Source of the DNA: CAYJMQ01 sp964392415
GTDB lineage: Bacteria > Bdellovibrionota > JACOXK01 > 2-02-FULL-40-11
Reading direction: 5' to 3'
DNA: 12,305 bases
Assembly (NCBI GenBank): GCA_964392415.1
Contig: CAYMPL010000060.1
Coordinates: forward strand, 1 to 12,305
In this document: piece by piece, positions 1 through 6,505 of the stretch
Layout of the letters: each line of letters starts with the position of its first letter
How positions within the stretch are numbered: position 1 is the stretch's first letter
Position numbers and translations under genes: made by a program
Notes under the pieces: model-generated
What the model saw: the letters and a program-made list of their open reading frames with translations, nothing else
The model's database searches: none
What the model was told of the DNA's origin: nothing

Positions 1-166
1 CGATGAAACGCATGAAATGGATGAAGACTTCGTTCGGGCGCTCGAGTATGGCATGCCCCCCGCGGCGGGTGAGGGAATTGGGATCGATCGGCTGGTGATG
101 CTTTTCACCGATTCGTCTTCGATTCGGGATGTCATTTTGTTTCCCCAGCTTCGGAAACAGTTGTGA
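1..166 (+). CDS. lysS: Lysyl-tRNA synthetase, class II, C-terminal end (partial)
   Basis: Reading from base 2, 54 codons end in TGA at 164-166. The peptide has the motif 3 region of class II aminoacyl-tRNA synthetases: PPAAGEGIGIDRLVML, with the GxGxGIDR block that contacts ATP, followed by a tail (SSSIRDVILFPQLR) typical of LysS. In this family the enzyme charges tRNA-Lys in the cytoplasm. The start lies upstream of the window. The stop overlaps the GTG start of the next gene in the arrangement GTGA, so translation of the Lol permease may be coupled to it. Location of lysS directly before a lol operon is, from memory, common in deltaproteobacteria-like genomes. AspS and AsnS share motif 3, but this ending fits LysS best. 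Confidence 0.9.
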   Translation, partial: DETHEMDEDFVRALEYGMPPAAGEGIGIDRLVMLFTDSSSIRDVILFPQLRKQL

Positions 167-1350
167 AATTTTTAGAACCGATTCTTGCCATTCGGATGCT
201 CAGGCATTTTAAGACAGAAACTGCAGAGCCGTCGTTTGTCTCCTTTACGGCGTGGATGACGCTTTTGGGGGTGGCAACGGGGGTGATGGCGCTCATTATT
301 GTGATGTCTGTCATGAATGGCTTTGAGTCGGAGCTTCAGAGAAACATGATCGAGGCCGAATCCCATATCATTCTCTACAGGAAGCAGGGGGGGATCAGGG
401 GATGGGAGAAACTCAAGCGGCAGATAGAAAAGGCAGATCCTTCCATTGAAAAAGTTTCCCCGATTATTTATCAGGAGGCGCTTTTTTTGTTTCAGGGACG
501 TGTGGAGGGGGGGGTGGTTGAAGGGCGCCTTTCTGATAAAGTCATCCTGAGCTCTGCGAAGCAGAGCGAAGGATCTTCCTGCTCCATCGGAAAAGAGCTT
601 GCTTTGAAATTAGGGGTTAAAAAGGGGGATAGGCTCAAAGTATTGGTTCCCGATCTGAAAGGAAAAAGCAACAAGGTTATGACCCTTCAGATTTCGGATA
701 TTTTTGAGTCGGGTCTTTACGAATATTCATCCCGATACGTCTATGCGGATCTCTCTTATCTTCAGAAACAGTTGGGGTGGGGTGATCGCGTATCGGCGTT
801 TAAAGTCAGTGTGTCAGATCCATTGGAGGCCGGGGAAATTTCCCGAAAAATCCGCTCCCGGATCTCTTTTCCGTTTTTTATTAAAACCTGGATGACATTT
901 AATAAGAATATTTTCCTTGCGATTGAAATTGAAAAAGCGGTGATGTTTGTGATCTTAAGCGGCATTATTCTGGTTGCGATTTTTAATGTGGTCAGCTCTC
1001 TTGTCATGATTGTGATTGAGAAAACAAAGGAGATCGCCATTTTAAAAGCGATGGGGATGGCAAACAGGGGGATCGCGAATATTTTTCTCTGGCAAGGAGC
1101 TCTCATGTCTGTTGCTGGAACGGCGTTGGGTGTCGTTCTTGCTTTTTTGGGGTGTTATGCTCTGGCCCGTTTCCGATTTATAGAATTGAGCCCTGATATC
1201 TATTTTCTCTCTTATCTTCCGGTTGAGGTTCGAGCGATGGAGGTTCTTGTGATTTCAGTAGGGATGATTTTTGTGTCGCTGTTCGCCGCATATTCTCCGG
1301 CGCGGCGGGCTTCGCTTCTCTATCCTGTAGAGGGAATTCGGTATGAATGA
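163..1350 (+). CDS. lolC: Lipoprotein-releasing ABC transporter permease (LolC/LolE family)
   Basis: Inner-membrane subunit that, with LolD, extracts outer-membrane-destined lipoproteins and passes them to LolA. It is 395 aa, close to the usual 400-415. The topology is that of the family: one N-terminal helix (about residues 30-50, ending in VMSVMNGFE, characteristic of LolC/E), a large periplasmic domain (about 52-260), and three C-terminal helices (about 262-288, 312-335 and 358-378). The tail PARRAS..YPVEGIRYE is typical of FtsX-like permeases. The start is GTG at 163, overlapping the lysS stop, with a weak GGA seven bases upstream. Only one permease is present, so the complex may use a single LolC/E hybrid (LolF-like) dimer. 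That is an inference, because a second gene could lie elsewhere. Oddity: residues 127-138 are encoded entirely by a palindromic repeat copy (541-576), inside the periplasmic domain. Confidence 0.9.
   Translation: MKFLEPILAIRMLRHFKTETAEPSFVSFTAWMTLLGVATGVMALIIVMSVMNGFESELQRNMIEAESHIILYRKQGGIRGWEKLKRQIEKADPSIEKVSPIIYQEALFLFQGRVEGGVVEGRLSDKVILSSAKQSEGSSCSIGKELALKLGVKKGDRLKVLVPDLKGKSNKVMTLQISDIFESGLYEYSSRYVYADLSYLQKQLGWGDRVSAFKVSVSDPLEAGEISRKIRSRISFPFFIKTWMTFNKNIFLAIEIEKAVMFVILSGIILVAIFNVVSSLVMIVIEKTKEIAILKAMGMANRGIANIFLWQGALMSVAGTALGVVLAFLGCYALARFRFIELSPDIYFLSYLPVEVRAMEVLVISVGMIFVSLFAAYSPARRASLLYPVEGIRYE
541..576 (+). repeat. Palindromic repeat, copy A, in frame inside lolC
   Basis: The 36-base copy begins GTC. 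It folds as outer stem ATCCT (544-548) with AGGAT (570-574), tandem GA/GA mismatch (549-550 with 568-569), a perfect 7-bp inner stem GCTCTGC (551-557) with GCAGAGC (561-567), and a GAA loop (558-560). It is exactly 12 codons and starts on a codon boundary, encoding VILSSAKQSEGS. This is the longest inner stem of the family in this window. Confidence 0.85.
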
Positions 1351-2041
1351 AGAGCGCGCCCCGCAGCATCTCAGGACGGAAAACCTGTCAAAATCGTTTT
1401 GGCTGGGTAAAAAAGAAATCCCAGTTTTAAAAAATATTCACCTTGAAGTCGTGCAGGGCTCGATGGTGTCGCTTTCTGGCGCTTCCGGCGCTGGAAAAAG
1501 CACCCTTCTCCATTTGATGGGGGCGCTCGATTCTCCAACGGCAGGAGATATTTTTTTTGAAGGGGAATCGCTGTTCCGAAAGAGTGAAAACGAACTTGCC
1601 CGATTTAGGAATCAAAAAGTTGGTTTTGTTTTCCAGTTCCATCATCTTCTCCCTGAATTTAGCGCCATTGAAAATGTGTTGATGCCGGCTTTGATCGCAG
1701 GGCTCAAATATGGGGAGATGGTTGAGAAGGCGAAAGAGAAGCTTTCTGAAATCGGTTTGGGGCATCGCCTCAATCACAAGCCGGGAGAGCTTTCCGGCGG
1801 GGAACAGCAGCGTGTTGCGATTGCGCGCGCCCTCATTCTTAACCCCCCGCTTCTTTTGGCGGATGAGCCGACCGGGAATCTCGATCGCGCAAACGGGGAT
1901 CAGATTATCGATCTTTTATTTAAATTGAATGAAAAGTACCGAATGACGATGATTGTTGCGACCCATAATGAAGAACTCTCCCGAAAAATGCCGATCCGAT
2001 GGAGAATGGCTGATGGAAATGTGCAGCTGTCGACTCTCTAA
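1343..2041 (+). CDS. lolD: Lipoprotein-releasing ABC transporter ATP-binding protein LolD
   Basis: Cytoplasmic ATPase that powers lipoprotein extraction by the LolC/E permease encoded just upstream. It is 232 aa, the normal length. All ABC motifs are present: Walker A GASGAGKST (46-54), Q-loop Q98 within FVFQFHHLLPEFSAIENV (typical of the LolD/MacB/FtsE group), signature LSGGEQQR (150-157), Walker B LLLADEPTGNLD with D174/E175, and H-loop H208. The ATG at 1343 overlaps the permease gene by 8 bases and has GAGGG at 1330-1334 as ribosome binding site, spacing 8. MacB- or FtsE-type ATPases share these motifs. The neighbouring LolC/E permease supports LolD. It is followed by the largest intergenic region of the window. 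Confidence 0.93.
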   Translation: MNEERAPQHLRTENLSKSFWLGKKEIPVLKNIHLEVVQGSMVSLSGASGAGKSTLLHLMGALDSPTAGDIFFEGESLFRKSENELARFRNQKVGFVFQFHHLLPEFSAIENVLMPALIAGLKYGEMVEKAKEKLSEIGLGHRLNHKPGELSGGEQQRVAIARALILNPPLLLADEPTGNLDRANGDQIIDLLFKLNEKYRMTMIVATHNEELSRKMPIRWRMADGNVQLSTL

Positions 2042-2044
2042 TCC

Positions 2045-2072
2045 TTTCCTCGCACTTTGTGCTCGGAATGAC
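2045..2072 (-). repeat. Palindromic repeat, copy B1, inverted, after lolD
   Basis: Read on the minus strand it begins GTCATTCC. On the plus strand TTCC (2046-2049) pairs with GGAA (2065-2068), GCAC (2052-2055) with GTGC (2059-2062), the loop is TTT, and TC/TC (2050-2051, 2063-2064) is the complement of the family's tandem GA/GA mismatch. The outer stem differs from the other copies on both arms together. It begins four bases after the lolD stop. Confidence 0.7.
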
Positions 2073-2077
2073 GTTCA

Positions 2078-2103
2078 AGATTCTTCGCTACGCTCAGAAT
2101 GAC
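2078..2103 (-). repeat. Palindromic repeat, copy B2, inverted, lolD-bamA intergenic
   Basis: This 26-base copy is the shortest. On the plus strand the outer stem is ATTCT (2080-2084) with AGAAT (2096-2100), TC/TC lies at 2085-2086 and 2094-2095, the inner stem is only GC/GC (2087-2088, 2092-2093), and the loop is TAC. It follows copy B1 in the same orientation after 5 bases. Its end (ATGAC) overlaps the first unit of the 22-bp tandem duplication. Confidence 0.8.
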
Positions 2104-2142
2104 AAAGTCAGCTTTTCATTATGACAAAGTCAGCTTTTCATT
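2099..2142 (+). repeat. Perfect 22-bp tandem duplication
   Basis: Bases 2099-2120 and 2121-2142 are identical 22-bp units that start ATGACAAAGTCAGC and end TTTTCATT. Each unit opens with ATGAC, the terminal bases of repeat copy B2, so the duplication took in the end of that element plus 17 bases of flank. The end of the second unit supplies the first two bases of the TTGACG promoter candidate. Confidence 0.9.
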
Positions 2143-2169
2143 GACGAAAGAGCCTGCCTTTGCTAGCGT
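2141..2169 (+). promoter_or_regulatory. Candidate sigma-70-type promoter for the bamA-lpx operon
   Basis: TTGACG (2141-2146) matches the -35 consensus at 5 of 6 bases. After a 17-base spacer comes TAGCGT (2164-2169), a weak -10 that keeps the key TA....T, preceded by TG at 2161-2162 (extended -10). The predicted start is near 2176, about 45 bases before the bamA ATG. It lies in the only intergenic region long enough for an operon promoter. It is a single sequence match and is unproven. Confidence 0.35.
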
Positions 2170-2170
2170 C

Positions 2171-2201
2171 AAGGTTTGATTTTTAGGAAAAATCAAATCT
2201 T
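2171..2201 (+). promoter_or_regulatory. Long AT-rich hairpin in the bamA leader
   Basis: Bases 2171-2184 pair with 2188-2201 over 14 positions, all Watson-Crick except one G-T at 2174/2198, closed by the 3-base loop AGG. It ends 20 bases before the bamA ATG. It is AT-rich and has no T-run after it, so it is not a standard intrinsic terminator. It could weaken read-through from lolD or act as a leader structure. If transcription starts near 2176, part of the left arm would be missing from the RNA. It does not resemble the GA/GA repeat family. Confidence 0.5.
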
Positions 2202-2221
2202 ATTCAGGACTTATTGAATTG

Positions 2222-4489
2222 ATGCCCCTTAAAAAAGTTTTATTCTGTTTTGTAGCGATTCTTCAGCTTGGTCTTCAGCTGGGTCTTCAGTTTGGGTTTC
2301 TGTGCGAGGTCTTTGCTGAAGACGGCAAAATTGTCGAGGTCTCAGTCAGCGGGAATCGCCGAATTGAGACGAGTGCGATTCTCAATCAGGTTGAAATGAA
2401 AGCGGGCTCATCCTATTCGCGGGAGAAAATCCGAGAAAGCGTCATCCGTATCTATAAACTTGGCTTTTTTGATGACATTGAAGTCGATTCTCAAAAAAAA
2501 GATTCGGGGATCCATTTAACATATATGGTTCGTGAAAAGCCGACGATCCGGAATGTTTTTTACGAAGGGTATAAAAAAGTGGATCTTTCAGATATCAAGG
2601 AGCAGGTCGATCTTGCGACTTACGCCATTGTCGATTCAAACAAGGTCAAGATGTCCAAAGAAAAGATCCTCAAAATATATGAGCAGAAGGGTTTTTTTCT
2701 CGCGCGCGTCAGTTATTCTATCAAAAAATATAAAAAAGCGAATGAAGTGGATATTACGTTTCATATCGAAGAGCTCGACAAGGTCAAGATCCGAAAAATC
2801 AATTTTATCGGAAACCGCGTTTTCTCGGAAGATGATCTGAAATCGGTCATGGCGACAAAAGAGCGCGGGGTTTTGACCTGGCTTACCAAAAGCGACAACT
2901 ATCAGGAAGAAATTTTTCAGGGGGATTTGGAAAACATTGCCTATTTCTACCATACCAAAGGATATGTTCAGGTGAAGGTCGATCCCCCCGTTGTGACCGT
3001 TTCCCCTGAAAAAAAGTGGATCGATATTGTTTTGGCGGTTCACGAAGGGGAATCCTTCCGGGTCGGTGAGGTGGGGTATGACGGTGAACTTATTTTTTCT
3101 CTCAAAGAACTTGAGACCGACCGATCCGTTCTGCCTGATCTGATATTCAACCGGGACGATCTCCGAAAAGAGGTGCTGAGACTGGCTGATAAATACAAAG
3201 ACGAAGGGTATGCGTTTGCAAATGTCAACGTGAAGTCGAACATACGGGAGAAAGATCGGAAGGTCGATTTGACCTTTCAATTTGAAAAGGGGCAGAAGGT
3301 TTATTTTGGAAATATTAATGTCTATGGGAATACGAATACACGGGACAAGGTCATTCGTCGTGAACTGCTCGTGCATGAGGGGGACATCTATAATGAAACG
3401 CGCCTCAGGAAAAGCATAGAGAAAATTCAGGCGCTTGGCTACTTCAGCGAAGTGACCTATACGAAACCACAGGGGGACGCGCTGAACGTACTTGACCTTT
3501 ATATTGACCTTAAAGAAAGGCCGACAGGGGCATTGACCGTTGGGGCGGGGATCTCTGGTGGCGACTTTGTCGCAAATGCCCAAATTTCTCATAATAATCT
3601 CTTTGGAAAGGGGCACAACGTCAGTTTCAACGCGCAGATTGCGGGAGAATCAAACCGGTTTTCAGCAAGTTTCACGGAACCCTACACCTTTGATTCACTT
3701 TGGAGCAGTGGTTTTGACGCGTTCAAAAACGAGACGAGGACGAGAGATTTTATTGAATTAAAAACCGGCGGCGATATCCGGATGGGGCGGCCGATTGGGG
3801 ATTATGTCAGCTCCTTTCTCACCTATAAATTGGAAGATGTCCGACTCAAAGAGGTTCAGGCGGAGGATGTAATTAAGGCGGATGGGTTGACGAGTTCTAT
3901 TTTAGGGACATTGATCTACGATCGCAGAAATAACCGATTTGATCCAACGAAAGGTTTATACGATCACCTTTCCACAGAATATGCGGGATTGGGGGGGGAC
4001 AATCATTTTTTTAAATCGATTTTTACCTCCCGTTTTTATTTTCCGACTCCCTTTCTCAAAGGGGTTTTTCGGATCAACGCGCAGGTTGGGTTTGTCACCC
4101 GGACAACGTTTAGAGCCCTTCCAACCACTGAGCGGTTTATTTTGGGAGGGGTGAATACGCTGCGCGGGTTTGAGTCGTTTACGATTGGTCCCAAGGAGAT
4201 ATCAAAAGATGGGAAAGAGATTCTGATAGGGGGGGACCGGGAGTTTTTTAGCAATCTTGAGTATGAAATTCCCTTGGTGAGAGAGATGGGGGTCAAAGGG
4301 GTTCTTTTTTATGATGTGGGGTCGGCTTTTGATGGTTCGAGGATCGACGAAGTACGCCATGACGTTGGCTTTGGTTTCAGGTGGTTTTCGCCATTTGGTC
4401 CGATCCGGGTGGAGATCGGTTTTCCGATCGATCCAAAAGAGGGTGAAAAGAAACAGGTGGTTCAGCTTGCGATAACACCGCCGTTTTAA
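2222..4489 (+). CDS. bamA: Outer membrane protein assembly factor BamA
   Basis: Core of the BAM complex, which folds and inserts beta-barrel proteins into the outer membrane. It is 755 aa from the ATG. There is a signal peptide with probable cleavage after VFA (residue 32). Five POTRA domains follow, at about 37-105, 106-186, 187-277, 278-357 and 358-433, and then a 16-strand-type barrel (about 436-755). The barrel carries LRGF at 647-650, the conserved (V/L)RGF motif of Omp85 loop 6, and ends in a C-terminal Phe (AITPPF), the expected outer-membrane signal. ATG at 2222 is chosen. A TTG directly before it (2219) is an alternative and would sit nearer the weak AGGA at 2206-2209. A G8 run (3991-3998) lies within the barrel. 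The 12-bp tandem repeat in the signal peptide is described separately. Position before ompH and the lpx genes is classic for bamA. Confidence 0.95.
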   Translation: MPLKKVLFCFVAILQLGLQLGLQFGFLCEVFAEDGKIVEVSVSGNRRIETSAILNQVEMKAGSSYSREKIRESVIRIYKLGFFDDIEVDSQKKDSGIHLTYMVREKPTIRNVFYEGYKKVDLSDIKEQVDLATYAIVDSNKVKMSKEKILKIYEQKGFFLARVSYSIKKYKKANEVDITFHIEELDKVKIRKINFIGNRVFSEDDLKSVMATKERGVLTWLTKSDNYQEEIFQGDLENIAYFYHTKGYVQVKVDPPVVTVSPEKKWIDIVLAVHEGESFRVGEVGYDGELIFSLKELETDRSVLPDLIFNRDDLRKEVLRLADKYKDEGYAFANVNVKSNIREKDRKVDLTFQFEKGQKVYFGNINVYGNTNTRDKVIRRELLVHEGDIYNETRLRKSIEKIQALGYFSEVTYTKPQGDALNVLDLYIDLKERPTGALTVGAGISGGDFVANAQISHNNLFGKGHNVSFNAQIAGESNRFSASFTEPYTFDSLWSSGFDAFKNETRTRDFIELKTGGDIRMGRPIGDYVSSFLTYKLEDVRLKEVQAEDVIKADGLTSSILGTLIYDRRNNRFDPTKGLYDHLSTEYAGLGGDNHFFKSIFTSRFYFPTPFLKGVFRINAQVGFVTRTTFRALPTTERFILGGVNTLRGFESFTIGPKEISKDGKEILIGGDREFFSNLEYEIPLVREMGVKGVLFYDVGSAFDGSRIDEVRHDVGFGFRWFSPFGPIRVEIGFPIDPKEGEKKQVVQLAITPPF
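2261..2296 (+). repeat. Three tandem 12-bp units in the BamA signal peptide
   Basis: Units 2261-2272, 2273-2284 and 2285-2296 all begin CTTCAG and encode LQLG, LQLG, LQFG (residues 14-25). They differ at only a few positions, so they look like replication-slippage products. Because 12 bp is four codons, gain or loss of a unit would lengthen or shorten the hydrophobic core without a frameshift. Confidence 0.85.
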
Positions 4490-4491
4490 AA

Positions 4492-4522
4492 GTCATCCTG
4501 AGGCCGAATGGCCGAAGGATCT
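4492..4522 (+). repeat. Palindromic repeat, copy C, between bamA and ompH
   Basis: This 31-base copy begins GTC two bases after the bamA stop. The outer stem is ATCCT (4495-4499) with AGGAT (4516-4520), the GA/GA mismatch is at 4500-4501 and 4514-4515, the inner stem is GGCC (4502-4505) with GGCC (4510-4513), and the loop is GAAT. Unlike the genic copies its length is not a multiple of three. It ends three bases before the ompH ribosome binding site, so a folded RNA could influence ompH translation or separate it from bamA. Confidence 0.85.
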
Positions 4523-4525
4523 ATA

Positions 4526-4532
4526 AAGGAGG
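4526..4532 (+). promoter_or_regulatory. Strong ribosome binding site of ompH
   Basis: AAGGAGG lies 7 bases before the ATG at 4540 and is the strongest Shine-Dalgarno sequence in the window. It suggests that ompH is translated independently and at a high level, unlike the overlapping genes downstream. Confidence 0.85.
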
Positions 4533-4539
4533 AAAAAAA

Positions 4540-5067
4540 ATGAAAAAAAATATCTTAACTATTATATCTGTCGTTCTAAGCCTGATGGTTGTTCAGGCGC
4601 AGGCTCAGAGCTCATCTGGCTCAAAGGTCGGTTACGTCGATATGGAGCGGGCGCTTCAGTCTACGAAGGCGGGACAGGGGGCGAAAAAAGAGGTTGAAAA
4701 AGAGATTGAAAAGAGAAAGAAAGCATTGGATAAGCTTCGAAATGATGTCGTCAAGATGGAGGAGGATCTTAAAAAACAGGAATTGGTGTTGACGGCGGAA
4801 TCGAGAGAGAAAAAGAGAGCCGACTATTTAAAAAAGGTGGAAGATTTGAGGAACCTCATGGCGAAAAGTCAGCAGGAGATGCAGGAGGTTGAGCAAAAAA
4901 TCGCATCGCCCATTCTCGTCAAGATGAGCGAGGTTTTAAAGAAATTAAGTGAAGAGAAGGGATATGACGTGATTGTCGCCAAAGGCGCCCTTGTTTATGC
5001 GCGCGATGAATCGGATCTGACTGATGATCTGATCAAGCGTTTTGATAAGGAATATAAAGGAAAATAA
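4540..5067 (+). CDS. ompH: Periplasmic chaperone OmpH/Skp family
   Basis: Skp-type chaperones hold unfolded outer-membrane proteins in the periplasm on their way to BamA, encoded next door. The 175-aa product has a signal peptide (hydrophobic residues 4-18, likely cut after AQA at 22). The OmpH start motif KVGYVDMERALQST follows (29-42), then a long charged coiled coil (about 45-125, rich in K and E). The C-terminal segment ILVKMSEVLKKLSEEKGYDVI closes the family fold. Length and layout are normal. The stop TAA overlaps the fabZ ATG by one base (TAATG). lpxD, which often lies directly downstream of ompH, is missing here. Confidence 0.9.
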   Translation: MKKNILTIISVVLSLMVVQAQAQSSSGSKVGYVDMERALQSTKAGQGAKKEVEKEIEKRKKALDKLRNDVVKMEEDLKKQELVLTAESREKKRADYLKKVEDLRNLMAKSQQEMQEVEQKIASPILVKMSEVLKKLSEEKGYDVIVAKGALVYARDESDLTDDLIKRFDKEYKGK

Positions 5068-5564
5068 TGAAGATAAAGGCGCCCCTTAGCTCGGCTGAAA
5101 TACGTGAGCTTCTCCCCCATCGCTATCCCTTTTTGCTTGTCGATCGGGTGGAAAAAATTGTCGTCTCAAAAACAACGCCGATCGGAGACAAGATTGTCGC
5201 CTATAAAGCGGTAACTCAGAACGAGCCCTTTTTTCAGGGGCATTTTCCACACTATCCTGTGATGCCTGGGGTTTTGATAGTGGAGGCTATGGCGCAGGTG
5301 GCTGGGCTTCATCTCTATCTAACGTATGAATGGTCCCGAAAAAAGAATCACTATCTTTATTTGACCGGGGTCGACGGAGCAAGATTCCGGGCCCCGGTCG
5401 AACCCGGCTCTCTTTTGAGGTTTGAAGGCCACGCTGTCAAAATCAGGCAGGAAAAATTCTGTGTTTATGAAGCAAAAGCCTTTTTGGATTCGTCTGATTC
5501 TCTTGTGGCGGAGGCGACTATTTCTTCGGTTTTTGCTGAGAAGACCGAAGGGGGAAAAAAATGA
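5067..5564 (+). CDS. fabZ: 3-hydroxyacyl-[acyl-carrier-protein] dehydratase FabZ
   Basis: Dehydrates (3R)-hydroxyacyl-ACP to trans-2-enoyl-ACP in type II fatty acid synthesis and so competes with LpxA for the hydroxyacyl-ACP pool. The protein is 165 aa with a single hot-dog domain. The motif LLPHRYPFLLVDRV is at 15-28. The catalytic pair H59 (in QGHFPHYPVMPG) and E73 (in VEAMAQ) is 14 residues apart, as in E. coli (54/68). The ATG overlaps the ompH stop by one base, and AAAGGA at 5056-5061 is the binding site, spacing 5. Its end overlaps the lpxA ATG in an ATGA junction. Cytoplasmic. FabA is less likely because of the HRYPFLLVDRV motif and the lpx context. Confidence 0.95.
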   Translation: MKIKAPLSSAEIRELLPHRYPFLLVDRVEKIVVSKTTPIGDKIVAYKAVTQNEPFFQGHFPHYPVMPGVLIVEAMAQVAGLHLYLTYEWSRKKNHYLYLTGVDGARFRAPVEPGSLLRFEGHAVKIRQEKFCVYEAKAFLDSSDSLVAEATISSVFAEKTEGGKK

Positions 5565-6505
5565 TTCATTCGTCAGCGATTGTCGACCCCAAAGCGAATA
5601 TTGAAGGCAGTGTCGAAGTAGGCCCCTTTGTTGTCATTGGCGAAGGGGTGACAATTGGAGATGGGACAAAGATCCATCCCCATTCAGTTCTTGAAGGGCC
5701 TGAGCTTTCTATTGGCAAAGAATGTGAAATAGGTCCCTACGCGGTTTTGAAAAGTCATACTTCGATGGGGGATCATAACCGGATATACTCCTTTGCCTGT
5801 GTGGGCGCCGCGCCGCAAGATCTCAAATTTAAGGGGGAAGAGTCGCGTCTCGAGATTGGCTCGGACAATACTTTTCGTGAGTCGGTAACCCTCAATCGCG
5901 GCACAGCGACGGGCGGGGGGGTTACGAGAATTGGAAATCACAATTTTTTAATGGCCTATGTCCATATCGCGCACGACTGTCAGATCGGCGATTCCGTGGT
6001 GATGGCAAACAGTGTGGGGCTTGCGGGGCATGTGATTATTGAAGATCATGCCATTTTAGGGGGGATGGTCGGGATTTCACAATTTATACGAATTGGGACC
6101 TTTTCTTATACGGGGGGATTTTCAAAGATCGTAAGGGATATCCCCCCTTTTATGATTGCGTCCGGAACAGATGCCAGTGTCGGCGTAAGAGGAATTAATT
6201 CTATCGGTTTATCGCGGAAAGGGGTTGATACGAAAACTATTCGCGATTTAAAGGAAGCCTATAAAATTCTTTTCATGACCGATCATTTGGCGCCGGGAAA
6301 AAGAAGGGCAGTGCAGGAAAGTGTGTCAAAAATAAAAGAGAGTTCTCTTTTCGAGACCCCCCAGGTGAAACATCTTGTTCAATTTATCGAGCGATCCAAA
6401 AATGGAATCGTTGGAAGATACAGGGAGCCAGAGAAGGTAAAAGATGAAAAAGAAGATCAACGCAGCCGTGATTGGGGTGGGGTATCTCGGGACCTTTCAT
6501 GCTGA
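5561..6505 (+). CDS. lpxA: UDP-N-acetylglucosamine acyltransferase LpxA
   Basis: First enzyme of lipid A synthesis, transferring an (R)-3-hydroxyacyl chain from ACP to UDP-GlcNAc in the cytoplasm. Residues 1-190 are left-handed beta-helix hexapeptide repeats. The catalytic histidine is H138 in YVHIAHDCQIGD (E. coli H125), and GH157 matches E. coli H144. The position of E. coli H160 is serine here (S173 in GISQF). The position of the E. coli chain-length ruler G173 is G186, which would suit a C14-like chain (inference). The family usually ends near residue 286 (FIERSKNGIVGR). The last 28 residues are a charged extension that exists only because the frame runs 62 bases into the next gene. ATG at 5561 has AAGGGGG upstream, spacing 6. 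Confidence 0.95.
   Translation: MIHSSAIVDPKANIEGSVEVGPFVVIGEGVTIGDGTKIHPHSVLEGPELSIGKECEIGPYAVLKSHTSMGDHNRIYSFACVGAAPQDLKFKGEESRLEIGSDNTFRESVTLNRGTATGGGVTRIGNHNFLMAYVHIAHDCQIGDSVVMANSVGLAGHVIIEDHAILGGMVGISQFIRIGTFSYTGGFSKIVRDIPPFMIASGTDASVGVRGINSIGLSRKGVDTKTIRDLKEAYKILFMTDHLAPGKRRAVQESVSKIKESSLFETPQVKHLVQFIERSKNGIVGRYREPEKVKDEKEDQRSRDWGGVSRDLSC

Noticed and set aside
492..674. Minus-strand open frame across repeat copy A in lolC
   Set aside because: It is antisense to lolC. Peptides of the kind it contains (LRMT) are what this repeat gives when read backwards and are a usual source of false gene calls.
2171..2201. Hairpin before bamA as an intrinsic terminator of lolD
   Set aside because: The stem is AT-rich and there is no T-tract after either arm. 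It is kept only as a leader hairpin of unknown role.
2636..3616. A 326-codon open frame on the minus strand opposite bamA
   Set aside because: It lies wholly antisense to clear POTRA and barrel coding sequence, shows no recognisable family and no ribosome binding site. It is a by-product of the codon use of bamA.
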